DNA from: Aquabacterium commune
GTDB lineage: Bacteria > Pseudomonadota > Gammaproteobacteria > Burkholderiales > Burkholderiaceae_C
Assembly: GCF_004362855.1 (NCBI RefSeq)
Contig: NZ_SNXW01000001.1
Location: forward strand, 122,121 to 186,120
Direction: 5' to 3'
DNA length: 64,000 nucleotides
Part shown: piece by piece, positions 44,247 to 54,199 of the stretch
Numbering within the stretch: position 1 is the stretch's first letter
Layout: every line of letters begins with the position of its first letter
The notes under the pieces: model-generated
Told to the model about the DNA's origin: nothing
Database searches by the model: none
What the model saw: only the letters and a program-made list of their open reading frames with translations
Translations under genes and position numbers: made by a program

Positions 44247-45056
44247 ATGTCCGCACGCCTTGAGACCCTTCGCGCGCAGGTTCTGCCCCACCTTCTGCCG
44301 CGCCTGCTGCCCTGGCTGCTGCCGGTCGGGCTGATGGCCCTGTGGGAGCTCAGCGCCCGCGCCGGCTGGCTGTCCACCCGCGTGCTGCCCGAGCCCTGGG
44401 CCGTGGTGCTGGCCTTCTGGCACCTGGCCGACAGCGGCGAGCTGTGGCAGCACCTGGGCGTGAGCACCGCGCGGGCCCTGAGTGGCCTGGCGCTGGGCGG
44501 CGGCCTGGGCCTGCTGCTGGGCCTGGTCACCGGCAGCCTGCGCTGGGCCGAAACCCTGCTCGACACCACGCTGCAGATGGTGCGCAACATCCCGCCGCTG
44601 GCGCTGATCCCGCTGGTCATCCTGTGGTTCGGCATCGACGAATCGGCCAAGCTCTTCCTGGTCGCCGTCGGCGTGTTCTTCCCCATCTACCTCAACACCT
44701 TCCACGGCATCCGCTCGGTGGACGCGGGCCTCATCGAGATGGCGCGCAGCTACGGTCTGAGCGGCTGGCAGCTCTACCGGCAGGTCATCCTGCCCGGCGC
44801 CCTGCCGTCCATCCTGGTGGGGCTGCGTTTCTCTCTGGGGCTGATGTGGGTGCTGCTGATCGTGGCCGAAACCATCTCGGCCCAGGCCGGCATCGGCTAC
44901 ATGACGATGAACGCCCGCGAGTTCCTGCAGACCGATGTCGTGCTGGTGGGCATCCTGCTGTACGCCCTGCTGGGCAAGCTGGCCGATGTGCTGGCACGCG
45001 CCCTGGAGCGCAGCGCGCTGCGCTGGCACCCCGGCTACCAAAGCGCCCGGGCATGA
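44247..45056 (+). CDS. ssuC: Sulfonate ABC transporter permease (module 2)
   Basis: The 269-residue permease has about six membrane segments and the EAA-type loop at [23 protein letters not shown], ending in [14 protein letters not shown]. It begins six bases after ssuD, so the module is transcribed as one unit. Confidence 0.92.
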   Translation: MSARLETLRAQVLPHLLPRLLPWLLPVGLMALWELSARAGWLSTRVLPEPWAVVLAFWHLADSGELWQHLGVSTARALSGLALGGGLGLLLGLVTGSLRWAETLLDTTLQMVRNIPPLALIPLVILWFGIDESAKLFLVAVGVFFPIYLNTFHGIRSVDAGLIEMARSYGLSGWQLYRQVILPGALPSILVGLRFSLGLMWVLLIVAETISAQAGIGYMTMNAREFLQTDVVLVGILLYALLGKLADVLARALERSALRWHPGYQSARA

Positions 45057-45096
45057 CGCCCTCAGGACACTCCCAGCACAGCCTCCGGACCACGCC

Positions 45097-46005
<909 letters not shown>

Positions 46006-46047
46006 GCGCCAGCTTGGCCGGTGGCCCGTCGGGGGCCTGGGGTCGGC

Positions 46048-47334
46048 TCAGGCCTGCGCCAGCGCCGCGTCCAGGTCGGCGATCAGGTCGTCGATGTGCT
46101 CGATGCCCACCGACAGGCGCACCGTGTCCTCGCTCACGCCCGCCTTGGCCAACTCGTCGGGGTTGAGCTGGCGGTGCGTGGTCGATGCCGGGTGGGTGGC
46201 CAGCGAACGCACGTCGCCGATGTTGACGAGGCGCGTGAACAGCTGGAGGCCGTCCAGGAAACGCGCGCCCCCTTCGCGGCCGCCTGGCACACCGAAGGTC
46301 AGCACGCCCGAGGCCTGGCCCGAGAGGTACTTCTGCACCAGCGGGTTCTCCGGATGGTCTGCCAGGCCAGCGTAGTTGACCCACTTCACGCGCGGGTGCT
46401 TCTGCAGGTGCTGCGCGATCTTCAGCGTGTTGGCGCTGATGCGGTCCATGCGCAGGCCCAGGGTCTCCACGCCCTGCAGGATCAGGAAGGCGTTGAAGGG
46501 CGAAAGCGCCGCACCCATGTTGCGCAAGGGCACCACGCGCGCCCGGCCGATGTAGGCCGCCGCTCCCAAGGCCTCGGCGTAGACCACGCCGTGGTAGCTG
46601 ACATCGGGCTCGTTGAGGCGCTTGAAGCGTTCCTTGTGCTGGGCCCAGGGGAACTTGCCCGAATCCACGATGGCCCCGCCGATGCTGGTGCCATGGCCAC
46701 CCAGGTACTTGGTCAGCGAGTGCACGACGATGTCGGCGCCGTGCTCGATGGGGCGGCACAGGTAGGGGCTGGGCACGGTGTTGTCCACGATCAGCGGCAC
46801 GCCGTGGCGGTGGGCGATCTCGGCGATGCGGGCGATGTCGGTGATGTTGCCCGAGGGGTTGCCCAGGGACTCCACGAAGATGGCCTTGGTGCGCGCGTCG
46901 ATGAGGCCTTCGAAGCTGGCCGGGTCGCGGTGGTCGGCGAAGCGCGCGGTGATGCCGTACTGCGGCAGCGTGTGCGCGAACAGGTTGTAGGTGCCGCCGT
47001 ACAGCGCCGTCGATGAGATGAAGTTGTCACCCGCTTCGGCGATGGTCAGGATGGCATAGGTGACCGCCGCTTGGCCCGATGCCAAAGCCAGCGCGCCCAC
47101 CCCGCCTTCCAGTGCCGCGATGCGCTGCTCCAGCACATCGGTGGTGGGGTTCATGATGCGGGTGTAGATGTTGCCCGGCACCTTCAGGTCGAACAGGTCG
47201 GCGCCATGCTGGGCGCTGTCGAAAGCATAGGCCGCCGTCTGGTAGATGGGCACGGCCACCGCTTTGGTGGTCGGGTCAGGCGAGTAGCCAGCGTGGACAG
47301 ACAGGGTTTCGAACTTCCAGTTTTTATCGGACAT
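46048..47334 (-). CDS. metY: O-acetylhomoserine sulfhydrylase
   Basis: The 428-residue Cys/Met-metabolism PLP enzyme starts [17 protein letters not shown]. The PLP Lys lies in [12 protein letters not shown], and ETLGNP-like [12 protein letters not shown] and [13 protein letters not shown] motifs place it in the MetY group. It joins sulfide and O-acetylhomoserine into homocysteine, a direct route for sulfur freed by the Ssu enzymes after sulfite reduction. TGGAGG precedes the ATG. Confidence 0.93.
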   Translation of the reverse strand: MSDKNWKFETLSVHAGYSPDPTTKAVAVPIYQTAAYAFDSAQHGADLFDLKVPGNIYTRIMNPTTDVLEQRIAALEGGVGALALASGQAAVTYAILTIAEAGDNFISSTALYGGTYNLFAHTLPQYGITARFADHRDPASFEGLIDARTKAIFVESLGNPSGNITDIARIAEIAHRHGVPLIVDNTVPSPYLCRPIEHGADIVVHSLTKYLGGHGTSIGGAIVDSGKFPWAQHKERFKRLNEPDVSYHGVVYAEALGAAAYIGRARVVPLRNMGAALSPFNAFLILQGVETLGLRMDRISANTLKIAQHLQKHPRVKWVNYAGLADHPENPLVQKYLSGQASGVLTFGVPGGREGGARFLDGLQLFTRLVNIGDVRSLATHPASTTHRQLNPDELAKAGVSEDTVRLSVGIEHIDDLIADLDAALAQA

Positions 47335-47713
47335 GTGCAGCCTCCAATGGATCAAGCCTGACAGCCTAACCACCGCTGAAGCAGCTTGCAAATGCGCATT
47401 TCACCCTTGCTGATTCAGCGCAGGCATCTGTCGATGCCGCACGACGCTGCGCTGTTGCATGCGGTGCACAGACCCTGACGCATCGGCAGCAAACGGCTGC
47501 GGGCTTTTGACCAGGCACGGGCCCCACGTGGCCCTCTCGCAAGCCTGTGCGCAGAGGCTTGCATGGCCCATCTCCTGGAAAAGCCCCCCACAGAAAGACC
47601 CCACAAGTTCCTTGGAACACCGTTTGCAGTGTGAGCCTGGACCCGGCGTCATGCCGACACCGGGCACACACCGGCCACATCGGCCTCACACCCTAGGTTG
47701 AGGAGTGACACAC
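47335..47713. other. Divergent intergenic region between metY and the haloperoxidase-like gene
   Basis: About 380 bp without a gene. It holds an ATGCGCAT palindrome (47392-47399), a sigma-54 element on the + strand, and short GC-rich dyads. I see no riboswitch that I can support. Confidence 0.6.
47613..47628 (+). promoter_or_regulatory. Sigma-54 promoter of the haloperoxidase-like gene
   Basis: TGGAACACCGTTTGCA keeps GG and GC ten bases apart and matches the -12 box well. Transcription would start near 47639, about 75 nt before the ATG. Confidence 0.7.
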
Positions 47714-49489
47714 ATGTCCAAACAGGCAGAGCAAGAAGACAAGCAAGTCGGGGAGCGTCCGTCGCGCCGTCGGTTCATCGGGTCCACGGGCTCGGTGATC
47801 GTCGGCAGTGTGGTGGGGGGCACCTTGGGCAGCGCCGGCACCGCCAGCCACGCGGCCGACCTGGACCTGCGCGGTGCCAGCGGCCGCCAGGGCGATCTGG
47901 ACCAGGCCTTGCGCAACAAGACCTTCCGCCTGCGCACCGAGCGCGCCATCGTCAACCACAACGTGCCGGTGCCCCGCCACCCTGACAACGACGACGAAGA
48001 GCGCTACCCCCACAAGATCGGCACCGACACGCGCGGCCTGCCGCACAACGCCCGCGGCGAGGTGGACCTGGCCGCCTGGGCCTTGCTCAAACAAGCCGTC
48101 ACCACGCGCGAGGTGGCCGACTTCGAGAAGGTTCAGCTGGGTGGCACGCGCAAGCTGGTGAACCCGCTGGGCACGCTGGCCGTCAACCTCACGGGCTTGT
48201 CGTCCGTGCAGTTCGCCGTGCCGTCTGCACCCGCGCTGGCCAGTGCCGAACGCGCGGCCGATGCGGTCGAGGTGTACTGGCAATCGCTGCTGCGCGATGT
48301 GCCGCTGTACGAGTACCGCAAAGACACCAACCACCCCCTGGTGCGTGCGGCAGCCGCTGACATCAACCGCCTGAGCGGCTACACCGGCCCGCGCGATGCG
48401 TCCGGCGTGGTCACGCCCGACCTGCTGTTCCGCGGCACCGCCCGCTATGTGGACCGCGCCGACCCCACGGGCCGCAGCGCGCGCCATGCCGTGCCGCCGG
48501 GTGTGGCGGTGGGGCCCTACATCTCGCAGTTCCTGCTGCTGGACGCGCCCTTCGGCACCTCCTTCATCCCCGCGCTGTTGAGCACCCAGGCACCGGGCAA
48601 CGACTTCCTCACGCAAACGGCCGAGTGGCTGGCCGTGCAGGATGGCAAGGCCCCGACGCGGCGCATCACCTTCGACCCGGTGCGGCGCTACCTGGCCACG
48701 GGCCGCGACCTCGCCGAGGTCGCACGCGGCGCACCCGGCTTCGCCTCGGCCTTCCAGTTGCTGAGCACGGCCACCAGCAGCGACCCGGCACGCGTGGGCG
48801 GCCTGGGCACGCCCCTGAACCCGACCAACCCCTACCTCAAGCTGCGGACATCGACCGGCGCGGCGGGCAGCTTTGCGGCCGGCTATGTGCAAGGCTTGCT
48901 GCCCCTGGCCGTCTCGCGCGCCATCCGTGCCGCCTACTGGCAGAAGTGGTTCGTGCACCGCACCCTGCGGCCCGAGGCCTATGGCGGTCTGGTGCACCAG
49001 CGCCTGAGCGCCGGGGTGGACTACCCGCTGCACGCCGATGTGCTGCAGTCCGACGCCGTGGCCCGCAACCTGCGCAAGTTCGGCACGCACCTGATTTCCA
49101 GCGCCTACCCGGAAGGCGCGCCACTGCACGGCTCCTACCCAGGCGGGGCCTCGGTCAGTGCGGCGGTGCAGGCCACGCTGCTGAAGGCGTTCTTCGATGA
49201 GAACGCCGTCATCGCCAACCCGGTGCAGCCGGACCCCGCCGACCCGACACGGCTCATCCCCTACAGCGGCCCCACGCTGACGGTTGGCGGCGAGCTCAAC
49301 AAGCTGGCCACCAACCTCGGTGTGGGCCGCAACTGGGCGGGCATCCACTGGCGATCGGACGCCGCAGCGTCCCTGGCACTGGGCGAGGACGTGGCCATCG
49401 CCTTGCTGCGCGATGAGAAGCTGAGCTTCAAGGAACCCTTCGAAGGCTTCCGCTTCACGCGCTTCGACGGCAGCACCGTCAGCCTCTGA
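47714..49489 (+). CDS. Vanadium-dependent haloperoxidase-like PAP2 protein, Tat-exported
   Basis: The 591-residue protein has a twin-arginine signal (PSRRRFIGSTG) and a C-terminal PAP2/haloperoxidase domain. Vanadate- or phosphate-binding residues are visible: Lys411 and Arg419 (QKWFVHRTLRP) and Arg539 with His545 (GRNWAGIHWRSD). The third motif reads HGSYPGGAS, with Ala479 where the acid-base His of S/A-G-H is expected. It may be an altered haloperoxidase, a phosphatase-like enzyme or a non-canonical oxidant. GAGGAG precedes the ATG. The sigma-54 promoter and sulfur neighbours suggest a link to sulfur starvation. Confidence 0.8.
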   Translation: MSKQAEQEDKQVGERPSRRRFIGSTGSVIVGSVVGGTLGSAGTASHAADLDLRGASGRQGDLDQALRNKTFRLRTERAIVNHNVPVPRHPDNDDEERYPHKIGTDTRGLPHNARGEVDLAAWALLKQAVTTREVADFEKVQLGGTRKLVNPLGTLAVNLTGLSSVQFAVPSAPALASAERAADAVEVYWQSLLRDVPLYEYRKDTNHPLVRAAAADINRLSGYTGPRDASGVVTPDLLFRGTARYVDRADPTGRSARHAVPPGVAVGPYISQFLLLDAPFGTSFIPALLSTQAPGNDFLTQTAEWLAVQDGKAPTRRITFDPVRRYLATGRDLAEVARGAPGFASAFQLLSTATSSDPARVGGLGTPLNPTNPYLKLRTSTGAAGSFAAGYVQGLLPLAVSRAIRAAYWQKWFVHRTLRPEAYGGLVHQRLSAGVDYPLHADVLQSDAVARNLRKFGTHLISSAYPEGAPLHGSYPGGASVSAAVQATLLKAFFDENAVIANPVQPDPADPTRLIPYSGPTLTVGGELNKLATNLGVGRNWAGIHWRSDAAASLALGEDVAIALLRDEKLSFKEPFEGFRFTRFDGSTVSL

Positions 49490-49544
49490 TCTTCACCGCC
49501 AAAGCGGCCGGCGAACTGTCGAGCTGGCCGCCGTGAAGCGCCCT

Positions 49545-49576
49545 CCGCAGGGGCACGGTCGCCGTGCCCCTTGCGG
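49545..49576. terminator. GC-rich hairpin between convergent genes
   Basis: GGGGCACGG (49550-49558) and CCGTGCCCC (49562-49570) form a perfect stem with a three-base loop, extended by CCGCA/TGCGG. No long T tract follows, so terminator function is likely but not certain. Confidence 0.5.
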
Positions 49577-49610
49577 GCCCAGGGCGCGCACCTGCGGCAC
49601 TTGTCCCTGA

Positions 49611-51350
49611 TCAGGGTGCGACCGCGTCAGCGGCCGTCAACGCCTGGAAATAGTTCAGGCTGCTGTAGCGCTCGGCGATGCGCTCTGCCAGGCGGGGCAC
49701 TTCCTGCACGCCGTTGCGGTGCACGTAGGCGGCGTAGGCGGCCTTCAACTCGGCCAGCTTCTCGGGGTGCTGGGCGGCCAGGTCACGCTGCTCGGCACGG
49801 TCGTTCTTCAGGTTGTAGAGCTGCCAGTCGCCCGTGCCGAACGGCGGCACCGAGTACACGACCTTCCAATCTCCCTGCCGGTAGGCCTTCTGGCCGAACA
49901 GCTCCCAGCCCTTGTCGAAGCGCTCGCTCAGCTCGGTCACCTGGCCACTGAGCACGGGCAGCAGCGATCGCCCTTGCAGCGCGGGTGCAGGCTGTTGGCC
50001 GAGCTTCTCCGGGTAGGCCACACCGGCCAGTTGCAGCAGCGTGGGCGCGATGTCGGTGACGTGGCCCGGCACGCGCGAGACCCCACCCACGGCCCCACGC
50101 GGCTGCTTGCCCTTGGCCAGCGCGCTCGGGTAGCGCACGATGGTCGGCACCGTGGTGCCACCTTCGCGGCTGTAGCCCTTGAAGAGGCTGTAGGGCAAGG
50201 CACCGATCTGCGCCCAGTTCGGCCCATACGAGACGTAGGACGAGGCCTTGCCGATGTTGGCCAGGCGGTTGTCGCGCGGGATGGCCGAGGCGCGGTCGGC
50301 CACATTGGCGCCCTCCGCGCCGTTGTCCGAGATGAAGACGATGAGCGTGTTGTCGTACTGGCCCGAGGCCTTGAGCTGGCGGATGACCTTGCCGATGTTC
50401 TGGTCCATCACGTCCACCATGGCGGCATAAACGGCCATGCGGCGCGCCTCCTGCTTTTGCTGCGCCACGGTGAGCTTGCCCCAGTTCGGGAAGACGTTCA
50501 GCGCCGGGGCCGGCTGGAAGTCCTTGGGCAAGATGCCCAGCGACTTCTGGCGGGCGATGCGCTCGGCGCGCAAGGCGTCGTAGCCGGCCTCGTAGCGGTG
50601 CTCGTACTTGGCGATGGCATCGGCAGGCGCTTGCAGCGGCCAGTGCGGCGCGGTTAAGGTCAGGTAGGCGAAGAAGGGCTTGCCGTCGCCTTGCGTGGCT
50701 TGCAGGTAGGAGACCAGCTTGTCGGCGTAGAAGTTGCTCGAATAGAAGTCGGCCGGCACCGTCGTCAGGCGGCCGTCTTCCCGGTACAGCGGCTGCGCCG
50801 GGTCGATGCGCGTGTTCCAGGGTTGGGCCACGTGGTCATCGGCCCCACGCAGCAAGGCGAAGGATTTTTCGAAGCCACGGGCGGCCGGGCTGCGCTCCTC
50901 CGTCAGGCCCAGGTGCCACTTGCCGGCCATCAGCGTGTGGTAACCCGCCTGGCGCAGCAGCTGCGGGAAAGGCACGACGCGGTCGTTGAGGTAGCCCTCG
51001 TAGCCGGGCTTGCCCTGCTGCTCGGGCACGGTCAGCTCGGCCATGCTGCCGATGCCCGCGAGGTGGTGGTCCACGCCCGACAGCAACATCGAGCGCGTGG
51101 GCGAGCAGGTGGCGCCGCTGTGGAAGTCGGTCAGGCGCAGGCCCTCGCGCGCCAGGGCGTCGAGGTTCGGCGTGTCGATCTCTCCGCCAAAGGCGCCGAT
51201 GTCGGAGAAGCCCAGGTCATCGGCCACGATGAGCAGGATGTTCGGGCGCGCGGTGGCGGCATGCGCGCTGGTGGCCAGCAGGGACGCTGCCGCGACGGCG
51301 GTCAGCCACTGTGCGCCCAGGCGCGTGAAGGTGGATTCGGTGGATGGCAT
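49611..51350 (-). CDS. Exported arylsulfatase (formylglycine type)
   Basis: The 579-residue protein has a signal peptide ending SAHAATA, metal-binding Asp44-Asp45 (VADDLG) and the modification motif CSPTR with Cys82, followed by SMLLSG. Cys-type sulfatases need the FGE encoded just upstream to turn Cys82 into formylglycine. It hydrolyses sulfate esters, probably in the periplasm, and yields sulfate for assimilation. Length fits AtsA-like enzymes. A TTG six codons earlier is possible but less likely. Confidence 0.92.
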   Translation of the reverse strand: MPSTESTFTRLGAQWLTAVAAASLLATSAHAATARPNILLIVADDLGFSDIGAFGGEIDTPNLDALAREGLRLTDFHSGATCSPTRSMLLSGVDHHLAGIGSMAELTVPEQQGKPGYEGYLNDRVVPFPQLLRQAGYHTLMAGKWHLGLTEERSPAARGFEKSFALLRGADDHVAQPWNTRIDPAQPLYREDGRLTTVPADFYSSNFYADKLVSYLQATQGDGKPFFAYLTLTAPHWPLQAPADAIAKYEHRYEAGYDALRAERIARQKSLGILPKDFQPAPALNVFPNWGKLTVAQQKQEARRMAVYAAMVDVMDQNIGKVIRQLKASGQYDNTLIVFISDNGAEGANVADRASAIPRDNRLANIGKASSYVSYGPNWAQIGALPYSLFKGYSREGGTTVPTIVRYPSALAKGKQPRGAVGGVSRVPGHVTDIAPTLLQLAGVAYPEKLGQQPAPALQGRSLLPVLSGQVTELSERFDKGWELFGQKAYRQGDWKVVYSVPPFGTGDWQLYNLKNDRAEQRDLAAQHPEKLAELKAAYAAYVHRNGVQEVPRLAERIAERYSSLNYFQALTAADAVAP

Positions 51351-51383
51351 GGGTGTCTGTCTTTGCAAGGATGGATGGAGGCC

Positions 51384-52394
51384 TCAACGCCGTGAGACCG
51401 TGCGAAAGCCCACATGGGACGTGGCCAGCGTGGCGTCCTGGACCTCGCGGGCCGCGGCGCGGTAGCGCACGCAGTAATCGGGTGAACACAGGAAAGAGCC
51501 GCCCTTGATGACGGTGCGGGCCTGCGCAGGCGCCTGGCGCAGCACGGCCGGGTCGCCATTGGCGTGGCTTTGCCGAGGGCGCACAGCGCCATCGCCCGAG
51601 GGGCTGGCGTCGGCATCGCGGGTCCACTCCCAGGCGTTGCCGATCATGTCGTACAGCCCCAAGGCATTGGGGGCGTAGCAGGCCACGGGCGCGATGCCGG
51701 CGTGGCCGTCTTCGGCGGTGTCCATGAGCGGGAAGCTGCCCTGCCAGTAGTTGGCCGAAGGGCGCCCGCTGGCATCGCGCGGGCCACCGTCCAGCCGGGC
51801 CTCAGCCTGGCGCAGGGTGCCACCTTTGGCGGCGAACTCCCACTCGGCTTCGGTGGGCAGGTCGCGACCCAGCCAGCGCGCATAGGCCAGCGCATCGGCC
51901 TGGGTCACCAGGCGCACGGGCTCGCGCTCTCGGCCCCGGATGTCGCTGGCCGGTCCGTCCGGGTGGCGCCAGTCGGCCCCTGGGACGATGCGCCACCAGG
52001 CCAGCGGGCGCTGGCGCAGCTCGGCCGCATCCGGGATGGCGAACACCGCGGCCTCGCCCTGCCGCTCCGCGTCGGTGACATGCCGGGTGGCCTGCACAAA
52101 GGCGGCGAACTGCGCGTTGGTGACCTCGGTGCGGTCGATCCAGAAACTGCCCACCTGGGCCTGTCGGACGCGCTCGTCGCGGTAGCCCTCGTCGCTGCCC
52201 ATGGCGAAGCGCCCACCCTGCACACGGACCTGGCCCGCGTGCGGCGTGCGGGGCCAGCCCGAGGGCAGTTCGGGCAAGGGCGCACACGCCATCCTCGCTG
52301 CGCTCGCATCGCCCAGGCAGGCCGCCATGGCGAGCAGGCACCCCCAACCCAGCCCGGGTCTGAGCGCCCTCGCCGTCTTGCACCGCCTGCTCAT
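51384..52394 (-). CDS. Formylglycine-generating enzyme (sulfatase-modifying factor)
   Basis: The 336-residue FGE-sulfatase domain protein carries the catalytic pair Cys303 and Cys308 in GGSFLCSPDYCVRY, the copper-binding active site of aerobic FGE. The N-terminus has a signal with a lipobox-like AMAAC (Cys26), so it is probably exported or anchored in the periplasm, which is less common than cytoplasmic bacterial FGE. It is coupled by ATGA to ccmI and lies 33 bp before the sulfatase gene, its evident substrate. Confidence 0.9.
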   Translation of the reverse strand: MSRRCKTARALRPGLGWGCLLAMAACLGDASAARMACAPLPELPSGWPRTPHAGQVRVQGGRFAMGSDEGYRDERVRQAQVGSFWIDRTEVTNAQFAAFVQATRHVTDAERQGEAAVFAIPDAAELRQRPLAWWRIVPGADWRHPDGPASDIRGREREPVRLVTQADALAYARWLGRDLPTEAEWEFAAKGGTLRQAEARLDGGPRDASGRPSANYWQGSFPLMDTAEDGHAGIAPVACYAPNALGLYDMIGNAWEWTRDADASPSGDGAVRPRQSHANGDPAVLRQAPAQARTVIKGGSFLCSPDYCVRYRAAAREVQDATLATSHVGFRTVSRR

Positions 52395-53191
52395 GGACCA
52401 GCCCGCCCGTTCTGGCCGCGGGCGGCCAGGGCCTGCGCCTTGGCGATCTGCCCTTCGATGCTGGCACGCACCTCGGCATCGGCAGGCACGTTCTCCAGGA
52501 TGCGGCGCCATTGGGCGATGGCCCGCGGGTAGTCGGCGCGCTCGTAGGCCGCACTGCCGGACAAGGCCAAGGCCTGCACGTGCTGGGGGTTGAGGCGCAA
52601 TGCCCGGTTGAGCGCCTCTTCGGGCTCACCCGCCAGGCTTTGGCCCTGGCTCATGCCCAAGGTCACGGCGTAGTCGGTCAGCAGGTCGGGGTCATCGGGG
52701 GTCAGGGCCAGCAGGCGACGCCAGGCGTCCACGGCCTGGGGATAGCGTCCCAGCGTTTCGTAAGAACGCACCAGCATGCGCCAACCCGCCACGTCATCGG
52801 GCTGCTGCTGCAGGCGCTGCGCCAGGCGTGACACCATGCCCTCGATCTGGGCGGGGGTCATGCCACCAGCGGCATTGCCTGCCGGGCCCTGCCCGGTGCT
52901 GGGCCGCGCCTGGCTGGGCGCTGGACTGGACACGGCGCTGTCTGATGCGGTGGACGCCAGGACTTCCGCCGTCGGGTCAGGCTGCGACAGCAAGGCCGCT
53001 GGCGTGCCCACCATCGCGTACATGAACGCGGTGAAAAAGGCCAAGGCCGTGCCCAGGCCGATGGCCACGCCGCGCCGAGGCGCCACCGCCGCTTCAGCAG
53101 GGTCGTCGGGCACGGTGCGCCACAAAGGCCACACCACGAAAACAGCGGCCAGGCTCATCAAGGCCAGGGCTGCGAGCAAGAACGCGGTCAT
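52391..53191 (-). CDS. ccmI: Cytochrome c maturation protein CcmI (TPR)
   Basis: The 266-residue protein has two N-terminal membrane segments (LLAALALMSLAAVFVVWPL and IGLGTALAFFTAFMYAMVG), then a Ser/Pro/Ala linker and about three TPR repeats (LVRSYETLGRYPQAVDAW, LNRALRLNPQHVQAL, YERADYPRAIAQW). It presents apocytochrome to the heme ligation complex. It overlaps ccmH and the FGE gene by four bases on either side. Confidence 0.9.
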   Translation of the reverse strand: MTAFLLAALALMSLAAVFVVWPLWRTVPDDPAEAAVAPRRGVAIGLGTALAFFTAFMYAMVGTPAALLSQPDPTAEVLASTASDSAVSSPAPSQARPSTGQGPAGNAAGGMTPAQIEGMVSRLAQRLQQQPDDVAGWRMLVRSYETLGRYPQAVDAWRRLLALTPDDPDLLTDYAVTLGMSQGQSLAGEPEEALNRALRLNPQHVQALALSGSAAYERADYPRAIAQWRRILENVPADAEVRASIEGQIAKAQALAARGQNGRAGP

Positions 53192-53637
53192 GTGGGGTCT
53201 CCTTCTTCTGGTCGGTGGCGCAGCAGTTGCCAGACCAAGACGCCCAGCCCGAGCGCCAGCAGCAGCAAGGGCCCACCCCACAGCCAGACCGTGGCGTTGT
53301 TGAGTGGCGGCCGGTACAGCACGAACTCGCCATAGCGCTGCACCATGAAGTCGCGGACCTGCTGGTCCGAAGCGCCGCGGGCCAGTTGCTGGCGCACCTC
53401 GCGCTTGAGCTGCATGGCCAGCTCGGCCTGGGAGTCGGCGATCGTCTGGTTCTGGCACACCAGGCAGCGCAGTTCTGCGCTCAGGCGCTGGGCGCGCTCG
53501 TCCAGACGGGCTTCGTGCGGGGCCAGGCTGTCGGGCCGAGGCTCGGCTGGCGCATCGGCGGCCTGTGCCCAGCTGACCAGCCAGCTGCACAGCACGGCCG
53601 CGAACAGCCCGTGCATCCATCGAGGGTGTTCACGCAC
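53188..53637 (-). CDS. ccmH: Cytochrome c maturation thiol reductant CcmH
   Basis: The 149-residue protein has a signal peptide, the LRCLVCQNQ redox motif and a C-terminal membrane anchor (ATVWLWGGPLLLLALGLGVLVW). It keeps apocytochrome CXXCH thiols reduced. It overlaps ccmG by eight bases. Confidence 0.93.
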   Translation of the reverse strand: MREHPRWMHGLFAAVLCSWLVSWAQAADAPAEPRPDSLAPHEARLDERAQRLSAELRCLVCQNQTIADSQAELAMQLKREVRQQLARGASDQQVRDFMVQRYGEFVLYRPPLNNATVWLWGGPLLLLALGLGVLVWQLLRHRPEEGDPT

Positions 53638-54199
53638 CTTGCAGCTCCTGGATCAGCGGTTGCAGGGTGTTGCGCCAGACCTCCGGGGTGATGGGCCCGG
53701 AGAGCTTGTGGCGAACACGGCCTTGCTTGTCGATGACGAAGGTCTCCGGCACCCCGACCACGCCCAGGTCCAGGCCTGCACGGCCGTCCGGGTCGGTCAC
53801 GGTCAGGCGGTAGGGGTCGCCTTGCCGGGCCAGCCAGGCGCGCCCCGCCTCGGCCTGGTCCTGGTAGTTGAACCCGATCAAGGGCACTTGGGCCTCGCGC
53901 GACAGGCCCATCAGCACAGGGTGTTCTTCCTTGCAAGAGGTGCACCACGACGCCCAGACATTGAGCAGCCACACCTGGCCTTTCATCTGCGCCGGGGCAA
54001 AGCGCGGGGCCTCGCCTGCGGCCAACTGGGGCAGCACGAAGGTGGGCAAGGCACGCCCGATCAGGGGCGACGGCAGCGCTTCGCTGTGGCCATGTTGCAG
54101 CCCGCGGGCCAGCATGAAGGCCAAGGCGGCGAACAAGGCCAAGGGCAGGCCGAAGCCCAGCAGGCGGCCGAGGGAAAGACGGGGGCGTGGCGCACTCAT
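53630..54199 (-). CDS. ccmG: Thiol:disulfide interchange protein CcmG/DsbE
   Basis: The 189-residue thioredoxin-fold protein has an N-terminal anchor (LGFGLPLALFAALAFMLA), the active site WASWCTSCKEEHP and the GVVGVPETFVID cis-Pro loop. It reduces CcmH or the apocytochrome in the periplasm. MSAPRPRL was chosen as start because it forms ATGA with ccmF. Confidence 0.93.
   Translation of the reverse strand: MSAPRPRLSLGRLLGFGLPLALFAALAFMLARGLQHGHSEALPSPLIGRALPTFVLPQLAAGEAPRFAPAQMKGQVWLLNVWASWCTSCKEEHPVLMGLSREAQVPLIGFNYQDQAEAGRAWLARQGDPYRLTVTDPDGRAGLDLGVVGVPETFVIDKQGRVRHKLSGPITPEVWRNTLQPLIQELQGA

Noticed and set aside
47335..47713. SAM riboswitch upstream of metY
   Set aside because: I could not find a conserved SAM-binding core or a convincing multi-stem fold; only a short 5' leader lies ahead of metY.
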